This document shows positions 44,345 through 52,180 of a stretch of 64,000 bases of DNA, one piece after another. The DNA comes from Pseudoalteromonas luteoviolacea. GTDB lineage: Bacteria; Pseudomonadota; Gammaproteobacteria; Enterobacterales; Alteromonadaceae. Under the pieces are notes generated by a model. It did not search any database and was not told where the DNA came from. It worked only from the letters and a program-made list of their open reading frames with translations. Location: NCBI RefSeq assembly GCF_018100925.1, contig NZ_JAGJEH010000004.1, forward strand, positions 475,258-539,257, written 5' to 3'. The translations under genes were made by a program, and so were the position numbers. The stretch's first letter is position 1; each line of letters opens with the position of its first letter.

Positions 44345-44845
44345 TTAGAAGTGAATAGCCAATATCACACTATTTTGTGAACCTGCGCTGCGCTTTTGTG
44401 GATCATGAAAAGTATCAACAATTGAAAATCCTGCTTTTTTCATCATTCCTGCTGAAGCTAAGTTTTCTTCATGTCTTTCAATTAAGACTGACTTCGCCCC
44501 CTTATTTTTGGCTAAATCAAGACAGTGATTCAAAAGCTGTGTAGCTATTCCCTTACCACTATGTTCGGCTGATACGACAACATCACCTATAAAGGACATG
44601 TGCTCTAAGTTTGCATATTTATTAAGGTAATCAGGACTCGATGTACCATCAATCAAAACGGCCATACCAACTACTTCATCCGCTTCCAAGGCCACCACAG
44701 CATCAGCTCTGGCACACTCGATCAATGCAAACTCATCATCGACACCCGCAGGGGTCAGATAATTCCATTCGTTTGGTCCATGTTTCCATAACAATGTTTT
44801 TAAATTGGGCAACTCCGATAAGTTTGCTTTTCTGTAATGCGTCAT
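44345..44845 (-). CDS. GNAT family N-acetyltransferase
   Basis: The 166-residue protein shows the GNAT acetyl-CoA motif VVSAEHSGKGIATQLLNHCLDLAKNKG with the QxxGxG-like SGKGIA loop, an N-terminal YRKANLSELPNLKTLL, and a final strand SVILAI. The acceptor substrate is unknown. It is monocistronic. Confidence 0.88.
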   Translation of the reverse strand: MTHYRKANLSELPNLKTLLWKHGPNEWNYLTPAGVDDEFALIECARADAVVALEADEVVGMAVLIDGTSSPDYLNKYANLEHMSFIGDVVVSAEHSGKGIATQLLNHCLDLAKNKGAKSVLIERHEENLASAGMMKKAGFSIVDTFHDPQKRSAGSQNSVILAIHF

Positions 44846-45154
44846 AGAATGTATACTCCTTTGTCATGTTATCCCACCACATTATCGTCATTACCGGTAT
44901 GCATAGTTAACCCAGCGATGAGTTAACCCGCAAACATAACGATACTAATAATAATTGTGCTCGCATATTTAGAACAGCTATTTAACCACAAAAACACAGT
45001 GATGTTTTCAAATGCAGCAATAATATGAGACAAGCAATATAGTATAACCCCCAAAAACGTTCTTTTGGGAAATGCCAATTAAGGCCGTTAACTCCCGGAG
45101 ATTTGAGTAACAACCTGTAATTAACGGCGTGTAGTCACATCACAATAAATTGAT
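44846..45154. other. 309-base intergenic region
   Basis: It contains two small inverted repeats: CCCAAAA/TTTTGGG (45050-45069) and GCCGTTAA/TTAACGGC (45084-45091 and 45121-45128), and two GTTAACCC copies. No gene was found. They could be 3'-end structures of the 45155 gene. Confidence 0.45.
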
Positions 45155-45775
45155 TTATACAGTCGCTGGCTTTTTACCTTTTGTAAAAATGGTCAAATTG
45201 AGCTCTTGAACCAGTTTATCAAGCTTTGTGTGGTTTTCTTTATTTAAGATTGTTTGGTAAATCCACGTATAATATTCATTCTTTTCAAGCAGTTTTCTTG
45301 CACCGCTTTCACCAATAAGTGAAGACATTGCGCGATATTCTAAATAGCAAACAATCAAGTGTGTCAATGTGCCACCTTCCGTACCGCTGCCCAATGGCCT
45401 TTGATACTCGACTTTAGGAAACTCCTTTTTGATTGCCCCTTGAAACTCATCGATAGTCCCCTTCCCGTTCAATACCACATGCCAGTGAAATTGCTCATGA
45501 AGAAAGGTAGATAGCACTTTCATATCATTTTTTAAATAAGCATCAGCGGTATTCATAGTTAGTACTGGGTGGCTGTGTGGCACTCTTGCACTTTCATTAA
45601 CCAATATATCTTTAGTATAAACCCAGCGCTCAATATCATATTTAGATAAAAGTTCATGTATAGTATTTTTTATTTTAATTTCTTTCCCAGAATCATTCGC
45701 CGTTTTTATTGACACATTTGCATTCGACACAAAAGGGATTAGCACTAAAAATAAAAACATAACTACTTTAATCAT
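45155..45775 (-). CDS. secreted HExxH protein, putative metallopeptidase
   Basis: The 206-residue protein has a signal peptide (MFLFLVLIPFVSNANV). STFLHEQFHWHVVLNGKG contains HEQFH, a zinc-type HExxH, and a later acidic residue in VCYLEYRAMSS could be the third ligand. The rest is unlike families I can name. It may be an exported peptidase, or a zinc-binding protein with no activity. Monocistronic with a modest ribosome binding site. Confidence 0.65.
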   Translation of the reverse strand: MIKVVMFLFLVLIPFVSNANVSIKTANDSGKEIKIKNTIHELLSKYDIERWVYTKDILVNESARVPHSHPVLTMNTADAYLKNDMKVLSTFLHEQFHWHVVLNGKGTIDEFQGAIKKEFPKVEYQRPLGSGTEGGTLTHLIVCYLEYRAMSSLIGESGARKLLEKNEYYTWIYQTILNKENHTKLDKLVQELNLTIFTKGKKPATV

Positions 45776-45921
45776 TGCACAACCTATTTATTATTTTATT
45801 TAGATTTAATATACACCAATATTATAAACAGAAAATGAACGTTAAAGCATATTGAATCACCAACTCAATGCTCTAAAAGCCAGAAGTGTACAAAACATCA
45901 CAGCTTTACGAAAAGGAAAAG

Positions 45922-46539
45922 CTAGCGCATTGTGGCACAACCTTTTTTTGCAGTCACAACTGCGATAAGAAGAAATGCACAACCAATCACGCCGTTTGTA
46001 TAAAAATCTAACGATAAACCAGCATTAAAGCCTTGAGTAACAATTACAGCAAGCATCGCTCCCCAACATACAACTGGGATCAACAGTAAAAGTCCGATAC
46101 TACGTGTAACTCGGTTAACTAGAAACGCAGCTGCATTGAAAATAAACGATATAACCATGCAAATCATAAAGCTCCCTATAAGCAACGAAAAGCCAAACGA
46201 TCGACTATCCGAAATGCCCTCACCAAACACTGAAGAGATAAAAATCCATATCGTAGCAATCAATAACGATGCGCTAGAAATATAAGCGAAGCAAGCCCCA
46301 CCTCGGGCATATAGTGGGGCTTGGATAGATACCCGTGGATATAACTTGAGAATACCTAAAACACCTGAAGCAAGTCCGATGATCGCCGGGATTGCCGCCC
46401 AAAGTAACGACATTTGGTATCCTGAAAAATGCCTGAGCCATAAACACACTGTATTTATTAACATAAAAACGCCAGCGATTAAGAACAGCCTAGTATCCCA
46501 ATTTGTAGTGCCTTTGGTCATTTTATTTGTGTTTGTCAT
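45922..46539 (-). CDS. integral membrane protein of unknown function, about six helices
   Basis: The 205-residue protein has six predicted membrane segments (LFLIAGVFMLINTVCLWL, LLWAAIPAIIGLASGVLGIL, SSASLLIATIWIFISSVF and others) and short loops. GGGGAAGA precedes the ATG. I recognise no family; it could be a DUF-type membrane protein. Monocistronic. Confidence 0.65.
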   Translation of the reverse strand: MTNTNKMTKGTTNWDTRLFLIAGVFMLINTVCLWLRHFSGYQMSLLWAAIPAIIGLASGVLGILKLYPRVSIQAPLYARGGACFAYISSASLLIATIWIFISSVFGEGISDSRSFGFSLLIGSFMICMVISFIFNAAAFLVNRVTRSIGLLLLIPVVCWGAMLAVIVTQGFNAGLSLDFYTNGVIGCAFLLIAVVTAKKGCATMR

Positions 46540-46801
46540 ATTCTTCCCCTATCCATATTTTGTTTATCAGCATCACGCTTTGCCATAGCTTTCGATGTCT
46601 GACGACTCAAACGTGCATTGTAATTATTGGTGTTATTGTGCTTGATAAATACGAAGTTATCGTCCTAACGGGCCCGTTCGAACTTTTTTATTGCAAATAT
46701 TTTCAATGAGTTAGAAAATTTTGGTGTTTTTCATAAATTACGGCTATTAAAAGCCTGGCAATCTATGTTGAATACAATTCAGGTTAAGTATGATCTCTGA
46801 T

Positions 46802-47380
46802 TCAAAGGGGGGGATCAATGTGCTTGAATGAGCAATTGACTACAAGCTCTTGCAGTACAAAGTCGGCCAACGCCTGTTTGGGCATGACGCTGTTTATTCT
46901 TAGGTCGCAGCTGTCTCGAGTTTGCTCAAGGACATTTGAATAGACACCTCTTAGGTAGTCTTCATATTCCGATAGGTATTTTGGTATGGCGGTCAGTGAA
47001 TCACTGTACGGGCTGTTGATATTTCTTGAGATCACTCGCGCCAAGCAGATCTCAAGTGGTATATCCAACAAAATAGCATAGTCGGTATGCTGCGCCATAG
47101 CGCTCCTACATTGTCCAAACGGCTCTTCAATCACAATAAAAGGGGCTTTGGTATGAAGCTTTAAATGCTTGAGCGCAGCAACAAAACGTGGGGTCGTTAT
47201 TTCGTCAACATTACAACCTCTTTGCAGCCAAAGCTTCATATTTTTTGGATAAGTATCCGCATCAATATAGTCATCGAATACTAGATATGGACAGTCTAAC
47301 TTTTCTGCAAGACGTTCTACGAGTGACGTTTTACCACTCCCAGACACACCACTGATTGCTATAACTGTTGTTTTACCCAT
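46802..47380 (-). CDS. P-loop kinase-like protein
   Basis: The 192-residue protein has a Walker A GVSGSGKTSLVERL near the N-terminus, an acidic block VFDDYIDADTYP typical of uridine kinase/adenylate-kinase-like folds, IVIEEPFGQ as Walker B-like strand, and RVISRN as lid arginines. A phosphate acceptor cannot be assigned. It lies 14 bases after a small membrane protein gene, which follows a CatB-like gene, so three genes may form an operon. Confidence 0.8.
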   Translation of the reverse strand: MGKTTVIAISGVSGSGKTSLVERLAEKLDCPYLVFDDYIDADTYPKNMKLWLQRGCNVDEITTPRFVAALKHLKLHTKAPFIVIEEPFGQCRSAMAQHTDYAILLDIPLEICLARVISRNINSPYSDSLTAIPKYLSEYEDYLRGVYSNVLEQTRDSCDLRINSVMPKQALADFVLQELVVNCSFKHIDPPL

Positions 47381-47394
47381 TCAAGCGTCTACCA

Positions 47395-47829
47395 CTAACC
47401 TACGTACGCTTTATGTCTAAACACCCTACACTGCCATGCTAACCCCACCATCACTATTGCAAGCAAGTTGACCGAAATAGAGACCGTATCAAAATTGAGT
47501 GATAGGCCAATAACGGAAAATGGGTTCAGTCCAAAGCTCCACTGTTGCCATTTGACTGTTACTATTTGCAGTAAACTCATTGCGAGCAATGGCGTTACAA
47601 TAGACAAAGGCTTGTTTTTCCAGCTGTATATAAAATATGTGTATAGCACAGTGAAAAATGCCATATAACTCACTTTAATATAATCCGTAAAACCGACAAA
47701 TTTATCACTACCATTCACAAAGAGTACTAAGGTAATTAAATTTAACAGTAATGTTACTACCAAAAGTGAAAAACTTAATTTATACCTTTTCAAGGATTTA
47801 AACTGAATATCCAACTTCTCTTGCATCAT
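47395..47829 (-). CDS. small membrane protein of unknown function
   Basis: The 144-residue protein has four likely membrane helices (LSFSLLVVTLLLNLITLVLFV, VSYMAFFTVLYTYFIYSW, IVTPLLAMSLLQIV, ISVNLLAIVMVGLAW). Its start overlaps the stop of the CatB-like gene by four bases. No family assigned. Confidence 0.7.
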   Translation of the reverse strand: MMQEKLDIQFKSLKRYKLSFSLLVVTLLLNLITLVLFVNGSDKFVGFTDYIKVSYMAFFTVLYTYFIYSWKNKPLSIVTPLLAMSLLQIVTVKWQQWSFGLNPFSVIGLSLNFDTVSISVNLLAIVMVGLAWQCRVFRHKAYVG

Positions 47830-48461
47830 TTATTTGCCTTGCGTAGTTGTTCCAAATCACTTCCTACAATCGCCTCAAGGTGCTCTGTCACTTTATCGGC
47901 AGGCCAATCCCACCAAGCAATATCTTGCAGCGCATCGATGATATTTTGCTCAAAGCGCTTTTTTATCACTTGAGCAGGGTTACCGCCCACAATGCAATAT
48001 GGCGGAACATCCTGAGTGACCACCGATTTGCTGGCAATAATAGCACCATTACCAATTTTTACTCCGGGCATAATTGTTGACTCGTAGCCAATCCATACAT
48101 CGTGCCCTACCTCTGTATCACCTTTATAAGGTAATTCTCCATCTTGAGGCATTACTTTTTCCCAGCCATTACCAAATATTTGGAAGGGGTATGTCGAAAA
48201 CCCTGACATTTTGTGGTTGGCACCATTCATTATAAATTTTACACCAGTGGCAATTGCACAGTACTTTCCAATTTTGAGCTTATCGCCGATAAAATCAAAA
48301 TGATAAAGCACATTTTTTTCAAAGTTTTCAGGGCCAGCGGGGTCATCATAATAGGTGTAATCTCCCACTAGAATATTGTCAGAGTTTATAAAGTTTTTTA
48401 AAAAGCCAACCTGAGGAAACCCGGTTAAAGGGGATTTATTGTCTGGATTTGGTCCGTTCAA
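47826..48461 (-). CDS. CatB/Vat-type acetyltransferase
   Basis: The 211-residue protein is a left-handed beta-helix acetyltransferase of the xenobiotic (type B chloramphenicol / streptogramin A) group: IGKYCAIATGVKFIMNGANHKMSGFSTYPF (split; His in NHKMSG is the catalytic residue), then WIGYESTIMPGVKIGNGAIIASKSVVT, and VGGNPAQVIKKRF. Chromosomal members often have uncertain substrates. It could acetylate chloramphenicol-like or streptogramin-like compounds. Together with the following two genes it forms a small unit. Confidence 0.88.
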   Translation of the reverse strand: MNGPNPDNKSPLTGFPQVGFLKNFINSDNILVGDYTYYDDPAGPENFEKNVLYHFDFIGDKLKIGKYCAIATGVKFIMNGANHKMSGFSTYPFQIFGNGWEKVMPQDGELPYKGDTEVGHDVWIGYESTIMPGVKIGNGAIIASKSVVTQDVPPYCIVGGNPAQVIKKRFEQNIIDALQDIAWWDWPADKVTEHLEAIVGSDLEQLRKANK

Positions 48462-48480
48462 AACAACTCCTTAATTGTAT

Positions 48481-49014
48481 TTATCTGTCGAATAAAAGCT
48501 TATCAGCAGGGACATGGTCCACTAGCCACACATTGTTTTGGGTTTTATAGAACTTGGCACCCAGTTGAAACATGCTGTTCGCTTTGATACCCAACAACAC
48601 CGCGTTGCCATAACGCTCTCCAACAGCTATCGCAGTCTGCTTAGATCCTGTTAAATGAACGTGGTGCCGCTCACCTTTTATCAACCCGCTTTGCTTAATT
48701 GACCGCATAAACCGAGTTGCCGTGCCATGATATAAAATATCAGGAGGGGTTATTGGCGCTAGGCCTAACTCGACTTGAACTGAGTGTCCTTGATTGGCGC
48801 GGATCTTTTTACCATTTTCACTTATTGCAAAGCGCTGTTTGCCATTTGAGTTTACGATGGATTGAATAAGCCCATACGATAGTGAAAAATCTTTTGAATT
48901 TTCAATCAATTCCTCTATCTGAACCCAACCTTGGGCATCCAGCTGGATATTAGCCAACTCAGGCTTATGGCGAAGAATCAAACTTAAGTATTTAGATATT
49001 TTCTTATTTTTCAT
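48481..49014 (-). CDS. kptA: RNA 2'-phosphotransferase KptA/Tpt1 family
   Basis: The 177-residue protein matches KptA: KISKYLSLILRHKPELANIQLDAQGWVQIEELI (split) at the N-terminus, then ISENGKKIRANQGHS, LYHGTATRF and the RHHVHLTGS block with catalytic His residues. The family removes a 2'-phosphate from RNA using NAD+, with unclear purpose in bacteria lacking tRNA splicing. It is 20 bases from the CatB-like gene on the same strand. Confidence 0.93.
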   Translation of the reverse strand: MKNKKISKYLSLILRHKPELANIQLDAQGWVQIEELIENSKDFSLSYGLIQSIVNSNGKQRFAISENGKKIRANQGHSVQVELGLAPITPPDILYHGTATRFMRSIKQSGLIKGERHHVHLTGSKQTAIAVGERYGNAVLLGIKANSMFQLGAKFYKTQNNVWLVDHVPADKLLFDR

Positions 49015-49093
49015 GGAGCTTAATTTATCCTATTTATAGCGATAAATTAAGCTCTTTTTGCAATATAATCAAAGTAGTAAATATACTGCTATA

Positions 49094-49384
49094 TCAATAT
49101 TCGTAAGGCTTTAAATAAAGAATACGAGGCGGCTCAGACATAAACGCAGTCAAACTTTGCATCACACCGTTACCATCGATAAATTGCATATAATTTTTAT
49201 GGTGCTCAACACTTTGCCAATCTTCGTCAATCAGCATAGTAGTCTTGCTCTTATCAAAGCTGATTGATACTCGCTGACATCCTGCAAACCCTTTTACAGT
49301 AGGCACATTTTCAGTTAAAAAACTATCCAACAGTGCGGACTTTGTTTCACGTAACTGACATTCAATAATCACTTTTACAGACAT
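49094..49384 (-). CDS. ABM-domain protein (putative quinol monooxygenase)
   Basis: The 96-residue ferredoxin-like protein resembles YgiN/ABM monooxygenases: SVKVIIECQLRE, AGCQRVSISFDKSKTTMLIDEDWQSVEHHKNYM. The ABM family includes quinol and antibiotic-biosynthesis monooxygenases and heme-degrading enzymes, so the role is open. Monocistronic, upstream of an AraC regulator. Confidence 0.78.
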   Translation of the reverse strand: MSVKVIIECQLRETKSALLDSFLTENVPTVKGFAGCQRVSISFDKSKTTMLIDEDWQSVEHHKNYMQFIDGNGVMQSLTAFMSEPPRILYLKPYEY

Positions 49385-49471
49385 ATTTGCTCCTCAGTAC
49401 AATAAGTCACACCAGTTTACGCTCAGAAGTAAAAGTAAATGCCGTAATTCCAGAAAAGTAACGCTTTTCGG

Positions 49472-50392
49472 TCAACGCTTCATCGCACCTTGTTTTGGTG
49501 TCTCACCATAATGATTTTTATAAGCTTTGATGAAATGTGAGATATTGGTGTAGCCAACTTCAAGGGCAATATCAGAAACCGATAAACAACCTTGCTCAAC
49601 CAATGACTTAGCGTATTCAACTCGTTGTTTGATCAACCACTGTTTTGGTGGCTCATTAAACTGATGTTTAAAGTCGCGTTGAAAACCAGATAAGCTACGA
49701 CCAGATAGTTTTGCCAAATCTGCAACAGAGTGTTTTAAAACAGACTTATTTCCAAGTAACCTTTTTAGGTTCCTTCGCGCGGGCAAGGCATGATCAGCCA
49801 TATTTAACATTGCAACCACCTCATCAGCACTTACTTGACGTAGGATAAATAACAGCTCTGTGAGCTTAATATGGAGTATAGGATCAATATCCACTCCTTG
49901 GTCAACGCACAATCTAAGTTGCTCGAAGAAGCCTTTAATTAAGCAATCTTCCAGATGTAGTGAAGTTGGCGGTGGTTGCTTGCCCTTGGCAATCGGCGTC
50001 AATTGATAAGACAGTAAAAATTGTTCAATTACACTTCTGTCAAAAAATACCAGCCACGCTTTTAGATTCTGTGTACTGCGAACAAAGTCAGAATGTAGGT
50101 TTTGACCTTGACATAGTAAAACCGATTGCCCAGCGCTAACTGTGATCAGCTTATTATCCCAGCATGTCAGTGTTTCAGAGCCTTCTTCGACATAGACAAT
50201 ACACAGCTGATTGGTATAAAACTCAATATCGAGTAGATTTTGCTCTAAATCTTTGCTGTAAATGGCTGAGCCGTTGTGAGCTGCCATTTTACTTACATCC
50301 GAAAGCGCACCGAGCGCCTGGGGGATCACCAAAACATGTTGCTGGCAATAATTTGCAGAATTCATCCTTGTTGCCTTATCTAATTTAAACAT
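49472..50392 (-). CDS. AraC-family transcriptional regulator
   Basis: The 306-residue protein has an N-terminal ligand domain with a cupin-like stretch (TVSAGQSVLLCQGQNLH) and a C-terminal AraC domain with two helix-turn-helices: SVADLAKLSGRSLSGFQRDFKHQF and SVSDIALEVGYTNISHFIKAYKNHYGETP. The effector is unknown. It lies 88 bases upstream of the ABM gene, same strand, and may control it. Confidence 0.9.
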   Translation of the reverse strand: MFKLDKATRMNSANYCQQHVLVIPQALGALSDVSKMAAHNGSAIYSKDLEQNLLDIEFYTNQLCIVYVEEGSETLTCWDNKLITVSAGQSVLLCQGQNLHSDFVRSTQNLKAWLVFFDRSVIEQFLLSYQLTPIAKGKQPPPTSLHLEDCLIKGFFEQLRLCVDQGVDIDPILHIKLTELLFILRQVSADEVVAMLNMADHALPARRNLKRLLGNKSVLKHSVADLAKLSGRSLSGFQRDFKHQFNEPPKQWLIKQRVEYAKSLVEQGCLSVSDIALEVGYTNISHFIKAYKNHYGETPKQGAMKR

Positions 50393-50451
50393 TACAAATC
50401 GGTTACATGCAGATAATTTAGACGAGTTACAGCAGTAAAGTGAAGGAAGAA

Positions 50452-51510
50452 TTACAATTTAAACGGTGATTCCAACGCCTTAACCTTTTGCTTTTGAACA
50501 TCGATTTCAATATTTATGCCCAATGGCAATATCATTTGCGGATCTGTGTGCCCAAAATCCAAGTTGGTCACTATTGGTAGCTTGTCACAGCCAAACTCTC
50601 CTTTAACGACCGATAAAATGACCTCATCAAGCAACTGTTTTTCGCCTTCACTATAATCCCGTGCTCGGCCAAAAATCAGCCCAGAAAGTTGCTCAAATAC
50701 CCCCATCACACCATAGTTACGCAGCCAATACCTAACATAATCAATTGAAGGTTTCTCTTGGGATGTTTCTAGAAAAAGTACTTTACCTCGCCAAAACTCT
50801 TGGTTTGGCCAGTATTGTGTGCCTTTTAGCATTTCAAGGACCTCAATACATCCACCAAATAAGGGTCCACATGCTTTGCATTTTTTCGCTGAGTCGCCTT
50901 GATAGAATCTTGGCCCGCTATTGATTTGTAGTGGTTCAAGCTGCCCTACAGAGTTCGGTTTCGACCAATCAGGGTAACCATCACTGAAGTGGGAGAACAC
51001 AGGTAACTCAGACTCATTCCACTCCCCAAATAAAAAAGATCTAACATACGTTTGATACTCATCAGACATATTATGGATCTGAGCAAATCCAGCCATTACA
51101 GAAGGTCCATTAAAGGTCACTATTCCTAGCTGATGTATAAGTGCAGACACAGCCGTAAAATCAGAGTATCCCATGATAAACTTGGGATTAGCCTTAATTA
51201 GATCTGCATCCAAATACTTTAATATTCTTGCAGAGTCTGAGCCGCCGATTGTCGCAATTATTCCATCTACATTTTTATCACCAAAAGCGCGATTTAAGTC
51301 TTGGGCCCTTATTTGTGGGTTATTGAATACTTCGTCTATATCCATAGTCGCTGTTGGATATTCAATAACGTTAAAGCCCAGTGCTTTTAAATTTTTCACC
51401 CCCTGTTGATAAACCTTCGGAAATACAGATGGCAGGCCCGTTGATAGTGACAACACGGCGATATTATCACCCGGTTTTAATTGCTTTGGCTTAATCATTT
51501 TAGCGTCCAT
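50452..51510 (-). CDS. S66 family peptidase (LD-carboxypeptidase/MccF-like)
   Basis: The 352-residue protein starts with KPGDNIAVLSLSTGLPS and shows the S66 triad: Ser in IMGYSDFTA, Glu in VLFLETSQEKPS and His in DFGHTDPQMILPLG. LD-carboxypeptidases recycle cell-wall tetrapeptides; MccF-type members instead cleave microcin C-like amides and give resistance. The latter is plausible here because the gene lies among other isolated accessory genes. Start not certain: ATG at 51510 or 51498. Confidence 0.86.
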   Translation of the reverse strand: MDAKMIKPKQLKPGDNIAVLSLSTGLPSVFPKVYQQGVKNLKALGFNVIEYPTATMDIDEVFNNPQIRAQDLNRAFGDKNVDGIIATIGGSDSARILKYLDADLIKANPKFIMGYSDFTAVSALIHQLGIVTFNGPSVMAGFAQIHNMSDEYQTYVRSFLFGEWNESELPVFSHFSDGYPDWSKPNSVGQLEPLQINSGPRFYQGDSAKKCKACGPLFGGCIEVLEMLKGTQYWPNQEFWRGKVLFLETSQEKPSIDYVRYWLRNYGVMGVFEQLSGLIFGRARDYSEGEKQLLDEVILSVVKGEFGCDKLPIVTNLDFGHTDPQMILPLGINIEIDVQKQKVKALESPFKL

Positions 51511-51787
51511 TTCATTTAACAATATCAATATATTAAAACAATTTTTTAATTACTACCCTTAAATACATTTACAGATAAAAATCACCAAATGCCAGAACCA
51601 GTGAATTGAGCGGGTTATTTGTTATTTAATAGCCCCACGTTGTGCACTTTTTGTAATTTATGAAAAACCCTGTTAGTGTGAAAAACACACATATCAAACG
51701 GAATATCTGTTTTTTGATTAATAGAAGAATGAATTCCCCATCAAAACGGGGAGAAAATTTAGTTAAAAGCACAATACAGGAGTTGTT

Positions 51788-52114
51788 ATGTTCTGGATTA
51801 TTAATATTGTAGGCGTAGCTATTGCCTTATACTTTGTAGATCTCGAATCTAATTCAGTTATTCAAAGTGTGATCAGCCCAATTGTAGTCGCGACACTTTC
51901 TCTTACCATGATTATAAAACTGTTTATAAACAGTAAAGCGCAATCTGCTTCTTATATGAGCAACAGTGGAAATGGCAGTCATTCAGGCAGCCCTTTCATA
52001 TATGGGTCAGAGAAAAATAAGCCCTCTGGGGATAGTGACTCCAGCAGCAATAGTTCTAGCACTAGTTCGAGCTTCGGTGATGGCGGCGGTGGCGGTGGCG
52101 GTGGCGGAGAATAA
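51788..52114 (+). CDS. small membrane protein with Ser-rich region and polyglycine C-terminus
   Basis: The 108-residue protein has two membrane helices (residues 2-20 and 28-50) and a low-complexity tail with many serines ending in a run of nine glycines and Glu. ACAGGAG is 5 bases before the ATG. Such Gly/Ser-tailed small membrane proteins occur in many gammaproteobacteria without assigned function. A rho-independent terminator follows immediately. Confidence 0.75.
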   Translation: MFWIINIVGVAIALYFVDLESNSVIQSVISPIVVATLSLTMIIKLFINSKAQSASYMSNSGNGSHSGSPFIYGSEKNKPSGDSDSSSNSSSTSSSFGDGGGGGGGGGE

Positions 52115-52131
52115 AACGTTATCCAAATACA

Positions 52132-52168
52132 AAAAAAGCCTGCGTCAATAACCCCGCAGGCTTTCTAA
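52132..52168. terminator. bidirectional rho-independent terminator
   Basis: AAAGCCTGCG and CGCAGGCTTT form a 10-bp stem with a 10-base loop, preceded by an A run and followed by TTTCT. It separates the 51788 gene from the YcaO gene. Confidence 0.88.
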
Positions 52169-52180
52169 TTTTGCTGTTAG

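Noticed and set aside
45048..45128. Inverted repeats and GTTAACCC copies resembling integron attC sites
   Set aside because: The arms do not fit the conserved core sites, there is only one such structure among many genes and no integrase was seen.
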